In this document: piece after piece, positions 16,622 to 26,934 of the stretch | Numbering within the stretch: position 1 is the stretch's first letter | Layout of the letters: each line of letters begins with the position of its first letter | Source of the DNA: Caldilineaceae bacterium | Lineage (GTDB): Bacteria; Chloroflexota; Anaerolineae; Caldilineales; Caldilineaceae | Length of the DNA: 64,000 nt | Assembly: GCA_011523365.1 (NCBI GenBank) | Contig: WTGY01000030.1 | Coordinates: 1-64,000, forward strand | Direction: 5' to 3' | The notes under the pieces: model-generated | Told to the model about the DNA's origin: nothing | The model's input: only the letters and a program-made list of their open reading frames with translations | Databases searched by the model: none | Position numbers and translations under genes: made by a program

Positions 16622-18223
16622 CTACTGCCCGCTGCGCGCAGCCTCGCTCAGTTCGACGCGTACCTGGATGCGACTGGCGATCTGGGGGAGCGTGGCGAAC
16701 CAGGCGGGATCCTGGTAGAACTCCGGCGCTCTGGCCAGAAGCCAGTCTTCCTGCAGTCTGCTGGCTGCCTCTTCGGTGTTCAGACCGGTTACGGCTTGGC
16801 TGACGGCTCTCACGTCGATAGGGATGACGTAGTTTCCGCTTGCGGTCACGGCGTAACGCAGTGTGCGGCCGGTTACGACCGTATTGGGTTCGACGGTGAA
16901 TCTTATGGATTCCGCCACGAGTTGGCCGCGTTCGGGCACTTCGCTGCGCAGGGCCACCATGGCGGCCTCTTCGGATTCTGACCGGTTAATCACGCTTCCC
17001 TGGATCAGCACTCGCAGGGTGAGGTTGAGCTCGTCTGCAGGCTCATCGTTGAACTGGTCGAAGAATTGGGCAGTAATCCAGGTCAGGACGGTATCTTCGG
17101 GCATCCATTCATCCGGGCCCAGCTCCACCGACAGCCTTTCATGGGCGACTTCGCGGATACTGCTGTAGACCTGGTCGAGAAGCCTGTCCCTGTCCTCTTG
17201 CGTGACGAGACGCACGCGGGCATTGGCCCCGCCTGCGGTGGCCTCCGGATTGGTTACGCGGACACGTGTGCGGAGACCGCCGGCGACTGTGGTGATCCTG
17301 TTGCTGGGTACATTGCCGAGGATGCCCGGTTCCGTTGCTTCGATTTCGACTTCGGCCTGCGTGCCTAACGGGCCAGCGATCTCAAGATCCTCAAGGATGC
17401 GGAAGTCGACGTCGTCTCCTGTGCTGGTGGAGACGATCGTACCGGCCGGGATGCGCACCGTCGCGTTGGTCTGGTTGGTAAAGACCACCTTGCCTGTGGC
17501 CAGATCCACTTCAGACCACCCGGCACCGGTCGTGGAAACGGTGCCGGTTGCTTCAACCGTCGTCTCGATCAGGCGGGCCGACAGCAGTCCCTGCTCGAGG
17601 TCCGATGCTTCAAGCTGCGGATCGGCCGTTAGCAGAACGGTCGTTTCAAGTGCGCGCTGGCCGGGTACAAGGGTGACCGTGGCCGCGGGCAGTACGTAGT
17701 AGACGAATCCGCTCAGAAATGTGACCAGAAAGAGGCCTACAAACAGGTATCCGACGACCTGCAGCCAGAGTGGTGTGGCACGGTGATAGCGCCTTGCGGC
17801 GCGGATACGGCGGCTACGAACTCGATCAAATCTGGGACGCGCGCGCAGTTTTGGATCGATTGACCCGTTTCCCCTGCGCCAGTGAGGGGGCTCCGGGAGC
17901 CATGTCCCGGCGCGGTTGGAATCGTTGCGGGGCGCGGCGGCGCCTGTACCCCAGCGACGCCAGCGGGCGGCCACTTCGCTGCCAAATGCAGGGATGCCCA
18001 GACGCTTGGCGTTCTGGCGGATGGTCGGGTCGGTCGTAACCAGTGCCAGCGCCTGGCCCTGGAGCTGGGCCTGACGTTGCAGCAGACGCAAGCGCGGCAG
18101 GCTTTCCAAGTGGGTGCAGCCGTTGGGCAGAACTACGACCACCTGCCCGCGCCCCAAGCGGGCCAGCTGCTGGCGCAGGGCTTCGATGCGGATGTCATGT
18201 TCTGCGGTTAGAAACTCTGCCAC
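16622..18223 (-). CDS. Baseplate J/gp47-like membrane protein
   Basis: A 533-residue protein in three parts. Residues 1-90 are a soluble domain (VVVLPNGCTHLESLPRLRLL, ALVTTDPTIRQNAKRLGIP). A Arg/Pro-rich stretch leads to one membrane segment near 165-190. The rest, about 340 residues, is an external beta-rich region like phage baseplate J (FTNQTNATVRIPAGTIVST, TEPGILGNVPSNRITTV). No phage genes are nearby, and homologues sit in this position in other Chloroflexota (from memory), so it is probably a domesticated surface protein of unknown role. The start codon is GTG. It lies between alaS and ruvX on the same strand. Confidence 0.65.
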   Translation of the reverse strand: MAEFLTAEHDIRIEALRQQLARLGRGQVVVVLPNGCTHLESLPRLRLLQRQAQLQGQALALVTTDPTIRQNAKRLGIPAFGSEVAARWRRWGTGAAAPRNDSNRAGTWLPEPPHWRRGNGSIDPKLRARPRFDRVRSRRIRAARRYHRATPLWLQVVGYLFVGLFLVTFLSGFVYYVLPAATVTLVPGQRALETTVLLTADPQLEASDLEQGLLSARLIETTVEATGTVSTTGAGWSEVDLATGKVVFTNQTNATVRIPAGTIVSTSTGDDVDFRILEDLEIAGPLGTQAEVEIEATEPGILGNVPSNRITTVAGGLRTRVRVTNPEATAGGANARVRLVTQEDRDRLLDQVYSSIREVAHERLSVELGPDEWMPEDTVLTWITAQFFDQFNDEPADELNLTLRVLIQGSVINRSESEEAAMVALRSEVPERGQLVAESIRFTVEPNTVVTGRTLRYAVTASGNYVIPIDVRAVSQAVTGLNTEEAASRLQEDWLLARAPEFYQDPAWFATLPQIASRIQVRVELSEAARSGQ

Positions 18224-18283
18224 TGGAATGATCCGGCCCTGCAGTCAGGATAGCGGTAGAGGCGGGCGCAGTCTGCGCGCCAT

Positions 18284-20983
<2,700 letters not shown>

Positions 20984-21071
20984 CGGACGCCTCGCTTGGT
21001 TCGGACAGACATAAACGCAGTTCCGAGGGCAAGGGTATTGCCCATGCCTCCGGACGTACGGACTGCTGCCG

Positions 21072-21080
21072 ATTTTAGCA
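21072..21080 (-). promoter_or_regulatory. Possible extended -10 promoter for alaS
   Basis: On the minus strand TGC-TAAAAT fits an extended -10 element about 90 nt before the alaS start. No good -35 is seen. The 284-bp gap to the divergent ABC transporter (20984-21267) otherwise shows nothing clear. Confidence 0.3.
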
Positions 21081-21267
21081 AATTCAAGGCCGATTGGGGA
21101 AACCGCGCGGGGGTCCGCATGCAGTTCATACTGCCTCCATCTTGGTGATGATGCCGATCCGCGTCAATAATGGCCACAGGGGGAGCCGAAGTCGGCTTCT
21201 GATGACATTTACTACCGTATGACTGAACTGAAGTCGCACCGTTTTCGTTCGGTTCGGACACTTAAAC

Positions 21268-22254
21268 ATGCCTGCCATTTCAGTACGCAATTTGCGTAAG
21301 ACCTTTCAAATGAAGCGCAAGGCTGCCGGCCTGCGGGGGAGTTTGCGCGCGCTGTGGCGACCGACCTACGAGTCGATCGAGGCGGTGCGCGGGCTTTCGT
21401 TCGAGATGGAGGAGGGGGAGCTGCTGGGGTTTATCGGACCGAACGGCGCGGGCAAGTCGACCACCATTAAGATTCTGACGGGCATTTTGCATCCAAGCAG
21501 CGGCGAGGCGTCGGTACTGGGCCATGTGCCCTGGCAGGAACGCCAGGCGCTTGCCTTTCAGATCGGATCGGTCTTCGGTCAACGTCCTCAGCTGTGGTAT
21601 CACCTGCCGGCGGTGGATACGTTTTACCTATTCGGCAAGATTTATGAACTCGACGACAATTCGTTAAAGCAGCGGATCTCGTTTCTGGCGGAGGCCTTTG
21701 AGATCGAGGAGCTGCTGGAGACGCCGGTGCGAAAACTGTCGATGGGCCAACGGATGCGCTGCGAAGTTGCGGCCTCATTACTGCATAAGCCGCGCGTTCT
21801 GCTGTTGGATGAGCCGTCGATCGGTCTTGACGTGGTGGCCAAGCAGCGGCTGCGCTTGACGATTCAGCGCATGAATGAACTTGAAGGCGTGGGGGTATTG
21901 CTGACGAGCCACGATGCCGGTGACATCGAGACACTGTGCAGGCGCGTGATCATCGTCAATCACGGCGAGATCGTTTATCGCGACAAGGTGTCGTCGCTGA
22001 AACGGCGCTACTTGACGGTAAAGACTGTCGACGTGCGCTATAACGAGCAGCTGGCACCGGATTTCAGCCTGCCGGGCGTGGAGATGGTCAAGGTGGGGCG
22101 GTACGGGGCGAAGATGCGCTTTGATACGCGGGTCACGCCGGTGGAGCCGGTGATCAGCGGCCTGGCGGCCGCGGGCAGCCTGGCTGACGTAACGGTTTCA
22201 GAGCCGTCACTTGAGGATGTGATCAGCGCAATTTACGCGCGTACGGAGGCCTGA
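21268..22254 (+). CDS. ABC-2 type transporter, ATP-binding protein
   Basis: A 328-residue ATPase subunit. Walker A is GPNGAGKST at 57-65, the signature is LSMGQRMRC near 155, Walker B is VLLLDEPSIGLD, and the switch His is in LLTSHD. The 20-40 region (KRKAAGLRGSLRALWRPTYES) and the C-terminal 90 residues are typical of the ABC-2 export ATPases that pair with two six-helix permeases. It is the first gene of a three-gene exporter operon; the next gene begins 2 nt after its stop. The substrate is unknown. Confidence 0.9.
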   Translation: MPAISVRNLRKTFQMKRKAAGLRGSLRALWRPTYESIEAVRGLSFEMEEGELLGFIGPNGAGKSTTIKILTGILHPSSGEASVLGHVPWQERQALAFQIGSVFGQRPQLWYHLPAVDTFYLFGKIYELDDNSLKQRISFLAEAFEIEELLETPVRKLSMGQRMRCEVAASLLHKPRVLLLDEPSIGLDVVAKQRLRLTIQRMNELEGVGVLLTSHDAGDIETLCRRVIIVNHGEIVYRDKVSSLKRRYLTVKTVDVRYNEQLAPDFSLPGVEMVKVGRYGAKMRFDTRVTPVEPVISGLAAAGSLADVTVSEPSLEDVISAIYARTEA

Positions 22255-22256
22255 AA

Positions 22257-23111
22257 ATGCATAACAGAGAGGTGGGCATCCTCTCTCCAGAGGGTTGCGT
22301 GCGCGATCCTTCGGCAGCGGCTGTCGCGGGCAAATACTGGGCCGTGTTTCGCACGCAGTTGCTGAACAGCCTTGCCTACCCGATCGACTTGCTGGGGCGA
22401 AGCCTGCTGATCGTCCTCTTCATGTGGATATTCATGAATCTGTGGCGAGTCACATACGGCGCGATGGGCGCGAACTCAATTGCCGGGCTAACGTTGGCGG
22501 ACACGATGTGGTACCTGATGATGGCGGAGGCGGTCATGTTGAGCAAGCATGACCTGTCAGAGACATTCTCTGAGCAGGTGAAGGATGGCAGCGTCGCCTA
22601 TCTGCTAAACAAGCCGTTCAATTTCATCTTCTATCACTTCGCCGCCGGGCTGGGCGACAGCCTTCTGGCCTTTGGCGGCAACCTCCTAATTGGCAGCGCA
22701 GTGGTCTGGCTGATGGTAGGCCCGCCGCCGGGGATAGCGGGCTGGGTATTCGCGGGTGCGGCTGTGGTCCTTTCGTGGCTGCTGGACTTCTGCTTTTCGG
22801 CGCTGATCGGCCTGAGTGCGTTTGTTGTCGAGGAGACAAATGCCTTCCGCTGGATCTACCAGAAGTTCCTGCTGCTGCTGGGCGGGGTGCTGATTCCGCT
22901 TGATTTCTTCCCGGCCTGGTTGCAGACGATCTCGCTCAATTTGCCGTTCGCCTGGATCATATACGGGCCGGCGCGTCTGTTCGTCGAACCGAGCCTGGCG
23001 CGGCTGGGGCACGTCTTCCTTCAGCAGTGCATCTGGCTGGCTGTTGTCGGCGGTATAGTTTGGGTGTTCTACCGCCGGGCGGTGGCGCGGCTGGTGATCA
23101 ACGGGGGTTGA
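22257..23111 (+). CDS. ABC-2 type transporter permease (first subunit)
   Basis: A 284-residue membrane protein with an N-terminal tail of about 25 residues and about six membrane segments. The layout, a cytoplasmic start, a loop with FSEQVKDGSVAYLLNKPF and a C-terminal pair of helices, matches ABC-2 family permeases that work with the preceding ATPase. It lies 2 nt downstream of the ATPase and 3 nt upstream of the second permease. Confidence 0.85.
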   Translation: MHNREVGILSPEGCVRDPSAAAVAGKYWAVFRTQLLNSLAYPIDLLGRSLLIVLFMWIFMNLWRVTYGAMGANSIAGLTLADTMWYLMMAEAVMLSKHDLSETFSEQVKDGSVAYLLNKPFNFIFYHFAAGLGDSLLAFGGNLLIGSAVVWLMVGPPPGIAGWVFAGAAVVLSWLLDFCFSALIGLSAFVVEETNAFRWIYQKFLLLLGGVLIPLDFFPAWLQTISLNLPFAWIIYGPARLFVEPSLARLGHVFLQQCIWLAVVGGIVWVFYRRAVARLVINGG

Positions 23112-23114
23112 GCC

Positions 23115-23912
23115 ATGGGCCGGCAGTTCGCATTTGTTCTGGCTTTGTGGAAGACGAATCTTCTGAGCGCGATGGAGTACCGAGTCTCATTCCTGACACA
23201 GGTGTTTGGAATGATGCTCAACAACGCCATTTATTTCGTCTTCTGGATAATATTTTTTGCCCGCTTTGAAGAGATAAACGGTTGGGATCTGGTCGACATG
23301 CTGTTCCTGTTCGGCGTCGTCGCGACCGGTTTCGGGGCCGGTACATACCTGTTCGGGAATGCGGTGCGACTGTCGTCACTGATCGCCAACGGTCAGATGG
23401 ACTACTATCTGTCGCTGCCGCGTCCCGTACTCCTGCATGCACTGGCCAGCAGCAGCAACGCGTCATCTGCGGGAGACTTCACGTACGGTCTGTTCAGCTT
23501 TGGCGCCGCAATCTACTTCTCGGGTTCGTTCGGCGGCCTGATGTTACTGCGCTTCACGCTGGGCTGCCTGGCGTCCATAGCCGTACTCATCTCCTTTCTT
23601 GTCCTGGTACAGAGCCTAACCTTCTGGATTGGCAATACAAGCCTGCTGACGAGGCACGCGTTCAATGCGATTGTCACCTTTTCTCTTTATCCGATCACTC
23701 TCTTCGACGGTACGGCCAAGCTGCTCCTGTTCACGCTGATTCCGGCGGCCTTCATCGGGGCACTGCCGGCAGAGTTTGTACGCAGTTTTGATCTGTTGCA
23801 GCTGGCCCAGATCTGCGCCGGCGGCGCGGTCTTTCTGCTGCTATCCGTCTTCGTCTTCTACCGCGGCTTGCGCCGTTACGAGAGCGGCAGCGCGATCCAA
23901 GTGCGGATGTAG
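23115..23912 (+). CDS. ABC-2 type transporter permease (second subunit)
   Basis: A 265-residue six-helix permease. LIANGQMDYYLSLPRPVLLHALASS is the cytoplasmic loop shared with the first permease and with known ABC-2 permeases of this class. It is the last gene of the exporter operon and probably forms a heterodimer with the product of 22257-23111. A dispersed repeat module begins about 125 nt after its stop. Confidence 0.85.
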   Translation: MGRQFAFVLALWKTNLLSAMEYRVSFLTQVFGMMLNNAIYFVFWIIFFARFEEINGWDLVDMLFLFGVVATGFGAGTYLFGNAVRLSSLIANGQMDYYLSLPRPVLLHALASSSNASSAGDFTYGLFSFGAAIYFSGSFGGLMLLRFTLGCLASIAVLISFLVLVQSLTFWIGNTSLLTRHAFNAIVTFSLYPITLFDGTAKLLLFTLIPAAFIGALPAEFVRSFDLLQLAQICAGGAVFLLLSVFVFYRGLRRYESGSAIQVRM

Positions 23913-24038
23913 GTTGCGCTCCTCGCCTTCGTTTCCAGGTCAATTGTCGACTTTTCGCCAAAATTGGAGGGCGAACTGCCATCTCATTGGGCCTCGATCG
24001 GATAGAGGTCGGGGGGATTGGGGACAGATTGCTTTTGG

Positions 24039-24350
24039 GGGTGCATCGCTGATTTGGGGTGGGAACAGTCAGGCGGGGAGCCGGTGCCAGCAGTGGATTA
24101 AACAGTTTGCCGTCTTCTGGCGAGACGCAGTGCGTGTGCCCGGCCGTACGGTGGAGTTCGTCAGTCGGGGGTGCGAGGGCAGGCACCTACGGGGATCTGA
24201 TGGGGCTGGCGGGACGTGGTCGGGCCGGACACGTTCGATCAGGCACCTGTTACGAATATCGACACCAGGTCGATGAGGCATGTTGTTGGGGGGGGCGTTG
24301 CGGGGGCGGAGCCCCCGCACAAGGGAGGGCCGACTAGGCCCGACCGCCCA
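24039..24350 (+). repeat. Dispersed repeat module, copy 2 (body plus hairpin core)
   Basis: This segment aligns with 52589-52921 over its whole length, at roughly three-quarters identity by eye. Shared blocks include GGGTGCATC at the left edge, TGGGGTGGGAACAGTC, GGCCGTACGGTGGA, GGGTGCGAGGGCAGGCAC, GGGGATCTGATGGGG and GTTACGAATATCGACACCAG. It ends in the 51-nt double-hairpin core at 24300-24350, where the only difference from the other cores (A to C) lies in the second loop. Copy 3 carries about 14 extra bases creating GCAGGC-ACAAG-GCCTGC. No frame is clearly coding, although one (YEYRHQ(V/I)DEACCW) is open in both copies. Confidence 0.85.
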
Positions 24351-24463
24351 AATGCGAGGAGAGATGAGAGAGGAGCAAGTAACACCACTTCGTTCGCCGG
24401 AAATGGGATGGTGAACTGGCCGCGGCCTGGTTTCCACCAGAGGTATGCGAATATTCGCCCTCC

Positions 24464-24522
24464 TTTTGGGATGCACGCTTTTTGGGCAACCGTTTGCTCA
24501 CCCCCCCTTATTGTGTTAGCAT
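24464..24522 (+). promoter_or_regulatory. Sigma70 promoter with conserved upstream motif, repeat copy 2
   Basis: TTGCTC (24494-24499), a 17-nt spacer and TAGCAT (24517-24522) with an extended TGT form a sound promoter. TTTTGGGATGCAC (24464-24476) lies 30 nt before the -35. The same motif, with TTCGCC 10 nt ahead of it, precedes the promoter at 53072. Transcription would start near 24529 and drive the zinc-ribbon/M42 operon. Confidence 0.6.
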
Positions 24523-24563
24523 GAGCCAGGCCAATTTCGACCCAATTGACACGGGGAAGCCGT

Positions 24564-24776
24564 ATGTCCGACTGCACCGAATGCGGAACCTGGAATCCCG
24601 ATGATAAGGAAGTTTGCTGGCGCTGCCAGGCCGTATTGCCGCGACCGGTGGAGAACAAGCCGAAGCGCCGCCTGATGATACTCGGCATGCCGGTCTGGGT
24701 GTGGATTGTGGTTGGGTTGATCTTTGTCCTTCCTCTCTTTGGCCAGTGCGCGCAGCTTGGAGTCCCCGCCGGATAG
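24564..24776 (+). CDS. Small zinc-ribbon membrane protein
   Basis: A 70-residue protein. Cys4, Cys7, Cys18 and Cys21 form a zinc-ribbon (CxxC...CxxC) of the type found in zinc-ribbon membrane-anchored proteins. One hydrophobic segment (VWVWIVVGLIFVLPLFG) follows. GGGGAAG lies 5 nt before the ATG; a TTG six codons earlier is less likely. Its stop TAG overlaps the GTG start of the first M42 peptidase by one base (TAGTG), so translation is probably coupled. The function is unknown. Confidence 0.7.
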   Translation: MSDCTECGTWNPDDKEVCWRCQAVLPRPVENKPKRRLMILGMPVWVWIVVGLIFVLPLFGQCAQLGVPAG

Positions 24777-25858
24777 TGAACAGCGACGACAAGTCCTCGG
24801 AATCGGACAGCTTTTCTCTGTTGAAGGAGTTAAGCGAGACGCCTGGCGTAAGCGGCCAGGAAGACCGAATTCGCGCGCGTGTCAGCGACCACCTGGCTCC
24901 CCTGGTTGATGAACTGCACACGGACACCCTCGGTAATCTGACCGGTCTTAAGCGCGGTAGCAGTTCGTCCGGCAAGCGGGTGATGGTGGCAGCGCACATG
25001 GATGAGATCGGCCTCATCGTTACCCGTTTGGAGAAGGGCTTTGTGCGCTTTGCACCGGTGGGCGGCGTAGACCTGGGGGCCCTGCCGGCCCAGGAGGTTA
25101 CGGTTCACGGCCGCTCTGATCTGCCGGGGTTGATCGCCAGCCGGCCGCCCCACGTTCTCTCCCAAGAGGAGCGGGGGAAACCTTTTGCCCAGGCTGACCT
25201 TTTCATAGACGTGGGTCTGGCCGAGGACAGGCTGGCAGAGCTCGTCTCGGTTGGGGATTTCATTTCCGTCCGCCGCAGCGCTGACAGGTTGGGTAACGGG
25301 CAGGCAACCGGCAAAGCCTTCGACAATCGCGTGTCGGTTGTCGTTCTTCTGCAGGCGCTGCGCATTCTGCAGGGCCGCAGCCACGCTTGGGATATTTTCG
25401 CCGTGGTAACGGTGCAGGAGGAGATCGGCCTGCGCGGGGCCAAGACGGCCGCGTTCCAGGTGGCGCCGGATGTGGGGATCGCTCTCGACGTGACCTACGC
25501 GGAGCAGCCGGGCGCGACCCCTGAGGAGTCTCTTGCAATGGGAAGCGGACCGGCCATTGGGCTGGGGCCGAACCTGCATCCCGTTTTGAGAAAGCTGCTC
25601 GTCGAAACGGCCGAGCGCGACGAGATTCCCTATACGAACGAGGTTCTGCCCGGAAACTCAGGGACCGACGCCTGGGCGATGCAGGTCTCGCAGTCCGGCA
25701 TTCCGACTGCGCTGATTTCGGTACCGATCCGCAACATGCACACGCCGGCGGAGACGGTCGCGCTCAAGGACATTGAACGGAGTGCGCGGCTGCTGGCTGA
25801 AACGATCTGCGAACTACCAGACGACCTGACCGCTCTGGCGCTCGATGGCGAGGCCTAG
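24776..25858 (+). CDS. M42 family metallopeptidase (glutamyl aminopeptidase/endoglucanase type), copy A
   Basis: A 360-residue co-catalytic zinc aminopeptidase. Ligand motifs are AAHMDEIG (His, Asp), GKAFDNRVS (bridging Asp), VQEEIGLRGA (catalytic and ligand Glu), ALDVTYAEQPG (Asp) and the C-terminal RNMHTP (His). Family members form large tetrahedral (TET) particles that trim peptides. GTG at 24776 is the only start that fits the family N-terminus and it overlaps the preceding stop. It is the first of three tandem M42 genes. Confidence 0.88.
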   Translation: MNSDDKSSESDSFSLLKELSETPGVSGQEDRIRARVSDHLAPLVDELHTDTLGNLTGLKRGSSSSGKRVMVAAHMDEIGLIVTRLEKGFVRFAPVGGVDLGALPAQEVTVHGRSDLPGLIASRPPHVLSQEERGKPFAQADLFIDVGLAEDRLAELVSVGDFISVRRSADRLGNGQATGKAFDNRVSVVVLLQALRILQGRSHAWDIFAVVTVQEEIGLRGAKTAAFQVAPDVGIALDVTYAEQPGATPEESLAMGSGPAIGLGPNLHPVLRKLLVETAERDEIPYTNEVLPGNSGTDAWAMQVSQSGIPTALISVPIRNMHTPAETVALKDIERSARLLAETICELPDDLTALALDGEA

Positions 25859-25911
25859 CCACCAAGGGCATCGGACGCCGGCACGTATTGCCGCACGCAA
25901 GATTTGTTGCC

Positions 25912-26934
25912 ATGAATGAACTGCTCGAGAAACTGTCCAGGGCCCGCGGGGTGGCGGGACATGAGGGCGAGGTACGGGCCATTCTGCGGGAGGAGCTTGC
26001 CCCGCACGTGGAGGCGTTGACGGTCGACTCGATCGGCAACCTGATTGTCCGCAAGGGAGGATCGGGCGACAGTAGAAAACACCGGGTGATGCTCGCCGCG
26101 CATATGGACGAGGTGGGCGGGATGGTGATGCGCGCCAATGCGGACGGCACGGTGAAGTTTCGCAGCGTCGGCGGCCTGGACCCGCGCATTCTGCCGGGTA
26201 AGCGGGTAAGTATTGGAGCGCAGTCGGTGCCCGGGGTGATCATGCGTGCGCCTCATGCGGCGCGTTCGGGGAAGCGCGTGGCGCCGATTTCCGATCTCCT
26301 GATCGACACAGGCGGCGCAGGGGGTATCGAGCCGGGCGACATGATTACTTTCGAGAGCGAGTATGAGGAGTACGGACGGCTTCTGAAAGGCAAAGCATTT
26401 GACGACCGGGTAGGCTGCTATGTACTGGCTGAGCTGATGAAGGGCGATTTTCCTTGTGAGCTTGTCGGGGTCTTCACCGTCCAGGAAGAGATTGGCTTGC
26501 GCGGTGCGGGTGTGGCTGCCTACGCGGTCCAGCCGGATGTCGCGGTGGCGCTTGAAGGCACTGTAGCGGACGACCTGCCCAAGCAGCAGGACGTCAGTCC
26601 GACGACCGAACTGGGGAAGGGTCCGTCGATTTCGGTGATGGACCGGAGCGCGCATGCGGACCGGCGGCTTGTCCGCATCCTGATGGAGACTGCGACCGCC
26701 CACGACATTCCGTGGCAGTTCAAGCAGCCCGGCGTCGGGGGAACTGACGTGGGTACCATTCACCTGGCGCGCGAAGGCGTGCCCGCGGTAGCCGTCGCTG
26801 TGCCCTGCCGCTACATACACACTCCCGCGGCGCTTATGGATCCGGCCGACGTGAGGAATAAGATTGAACTGATGAGAAAGGCGCTATCAGGACCCTTGGG
26901 GCGGCCGTTGGAGGCCGAGCGGAGTGAAGCATGA
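25912..26934 (+). CDS. M42 family metallopeptidase, copy B
   Basis: A 340-residue M42 peptidase. The motifs are LAAHMDEVGGMV, GKAFDDRVGC, VQEEIGLRGAG, ALEGTVADDLP (Glu where copies A and C have Asp) and CRYIHTP. It starts 53 nt after copy A; the ATG at 25912 was preferred to a TTG eight codons earlier. Its last four bases (ATGA) contain the start codon of copy C. The copies are clearly divergent, so specificities may differ or the three may co-assemble. Confidence 0.88.
   Translation: MNELLEKLSRARGVAGHEGEVRAILREELAPHVEALTVDSIGNLIVRKGGSGDSRKHRVMLAAHMDEVGGMVMRANADGTVKFRSVGGLDPRILPGKRVSIGAQSVPGVIMRAPHAARSGKRVAPISDLLIDTGGAGGIEPGDMITFESEYEEYGRLLKGKAFDDRVGCYVLAELMKGDFPCELVGVFTVQEEIGLRGAGVAAYAVQPDVAVALEGTVADDLPKQQDVSPTTELGKGPSISVMDRSAHADRRLVRILMETATAHDIPWQFKQPGVGGTDVGTIHLAREGVPAVAVAVPCRYIHTPAALMDPADVRNKIELMRKALSGPLGRPLEAERSEA

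Noticed and set aside
24039-24350. The repeat body as a protein gene
   Set aside because: Some frames are open in both copies, but lengths, starts and stops do not match and the 14-bp indel shifts the frame.
24032-24476. Terminal direct repeats of a transposon (TTTTGGGGGTGCATC and TTTTGGGATGCAC)
   Set aside because: The left version is absent from the copy at 52589, and the two are in direct orientation with no target duplication visible.
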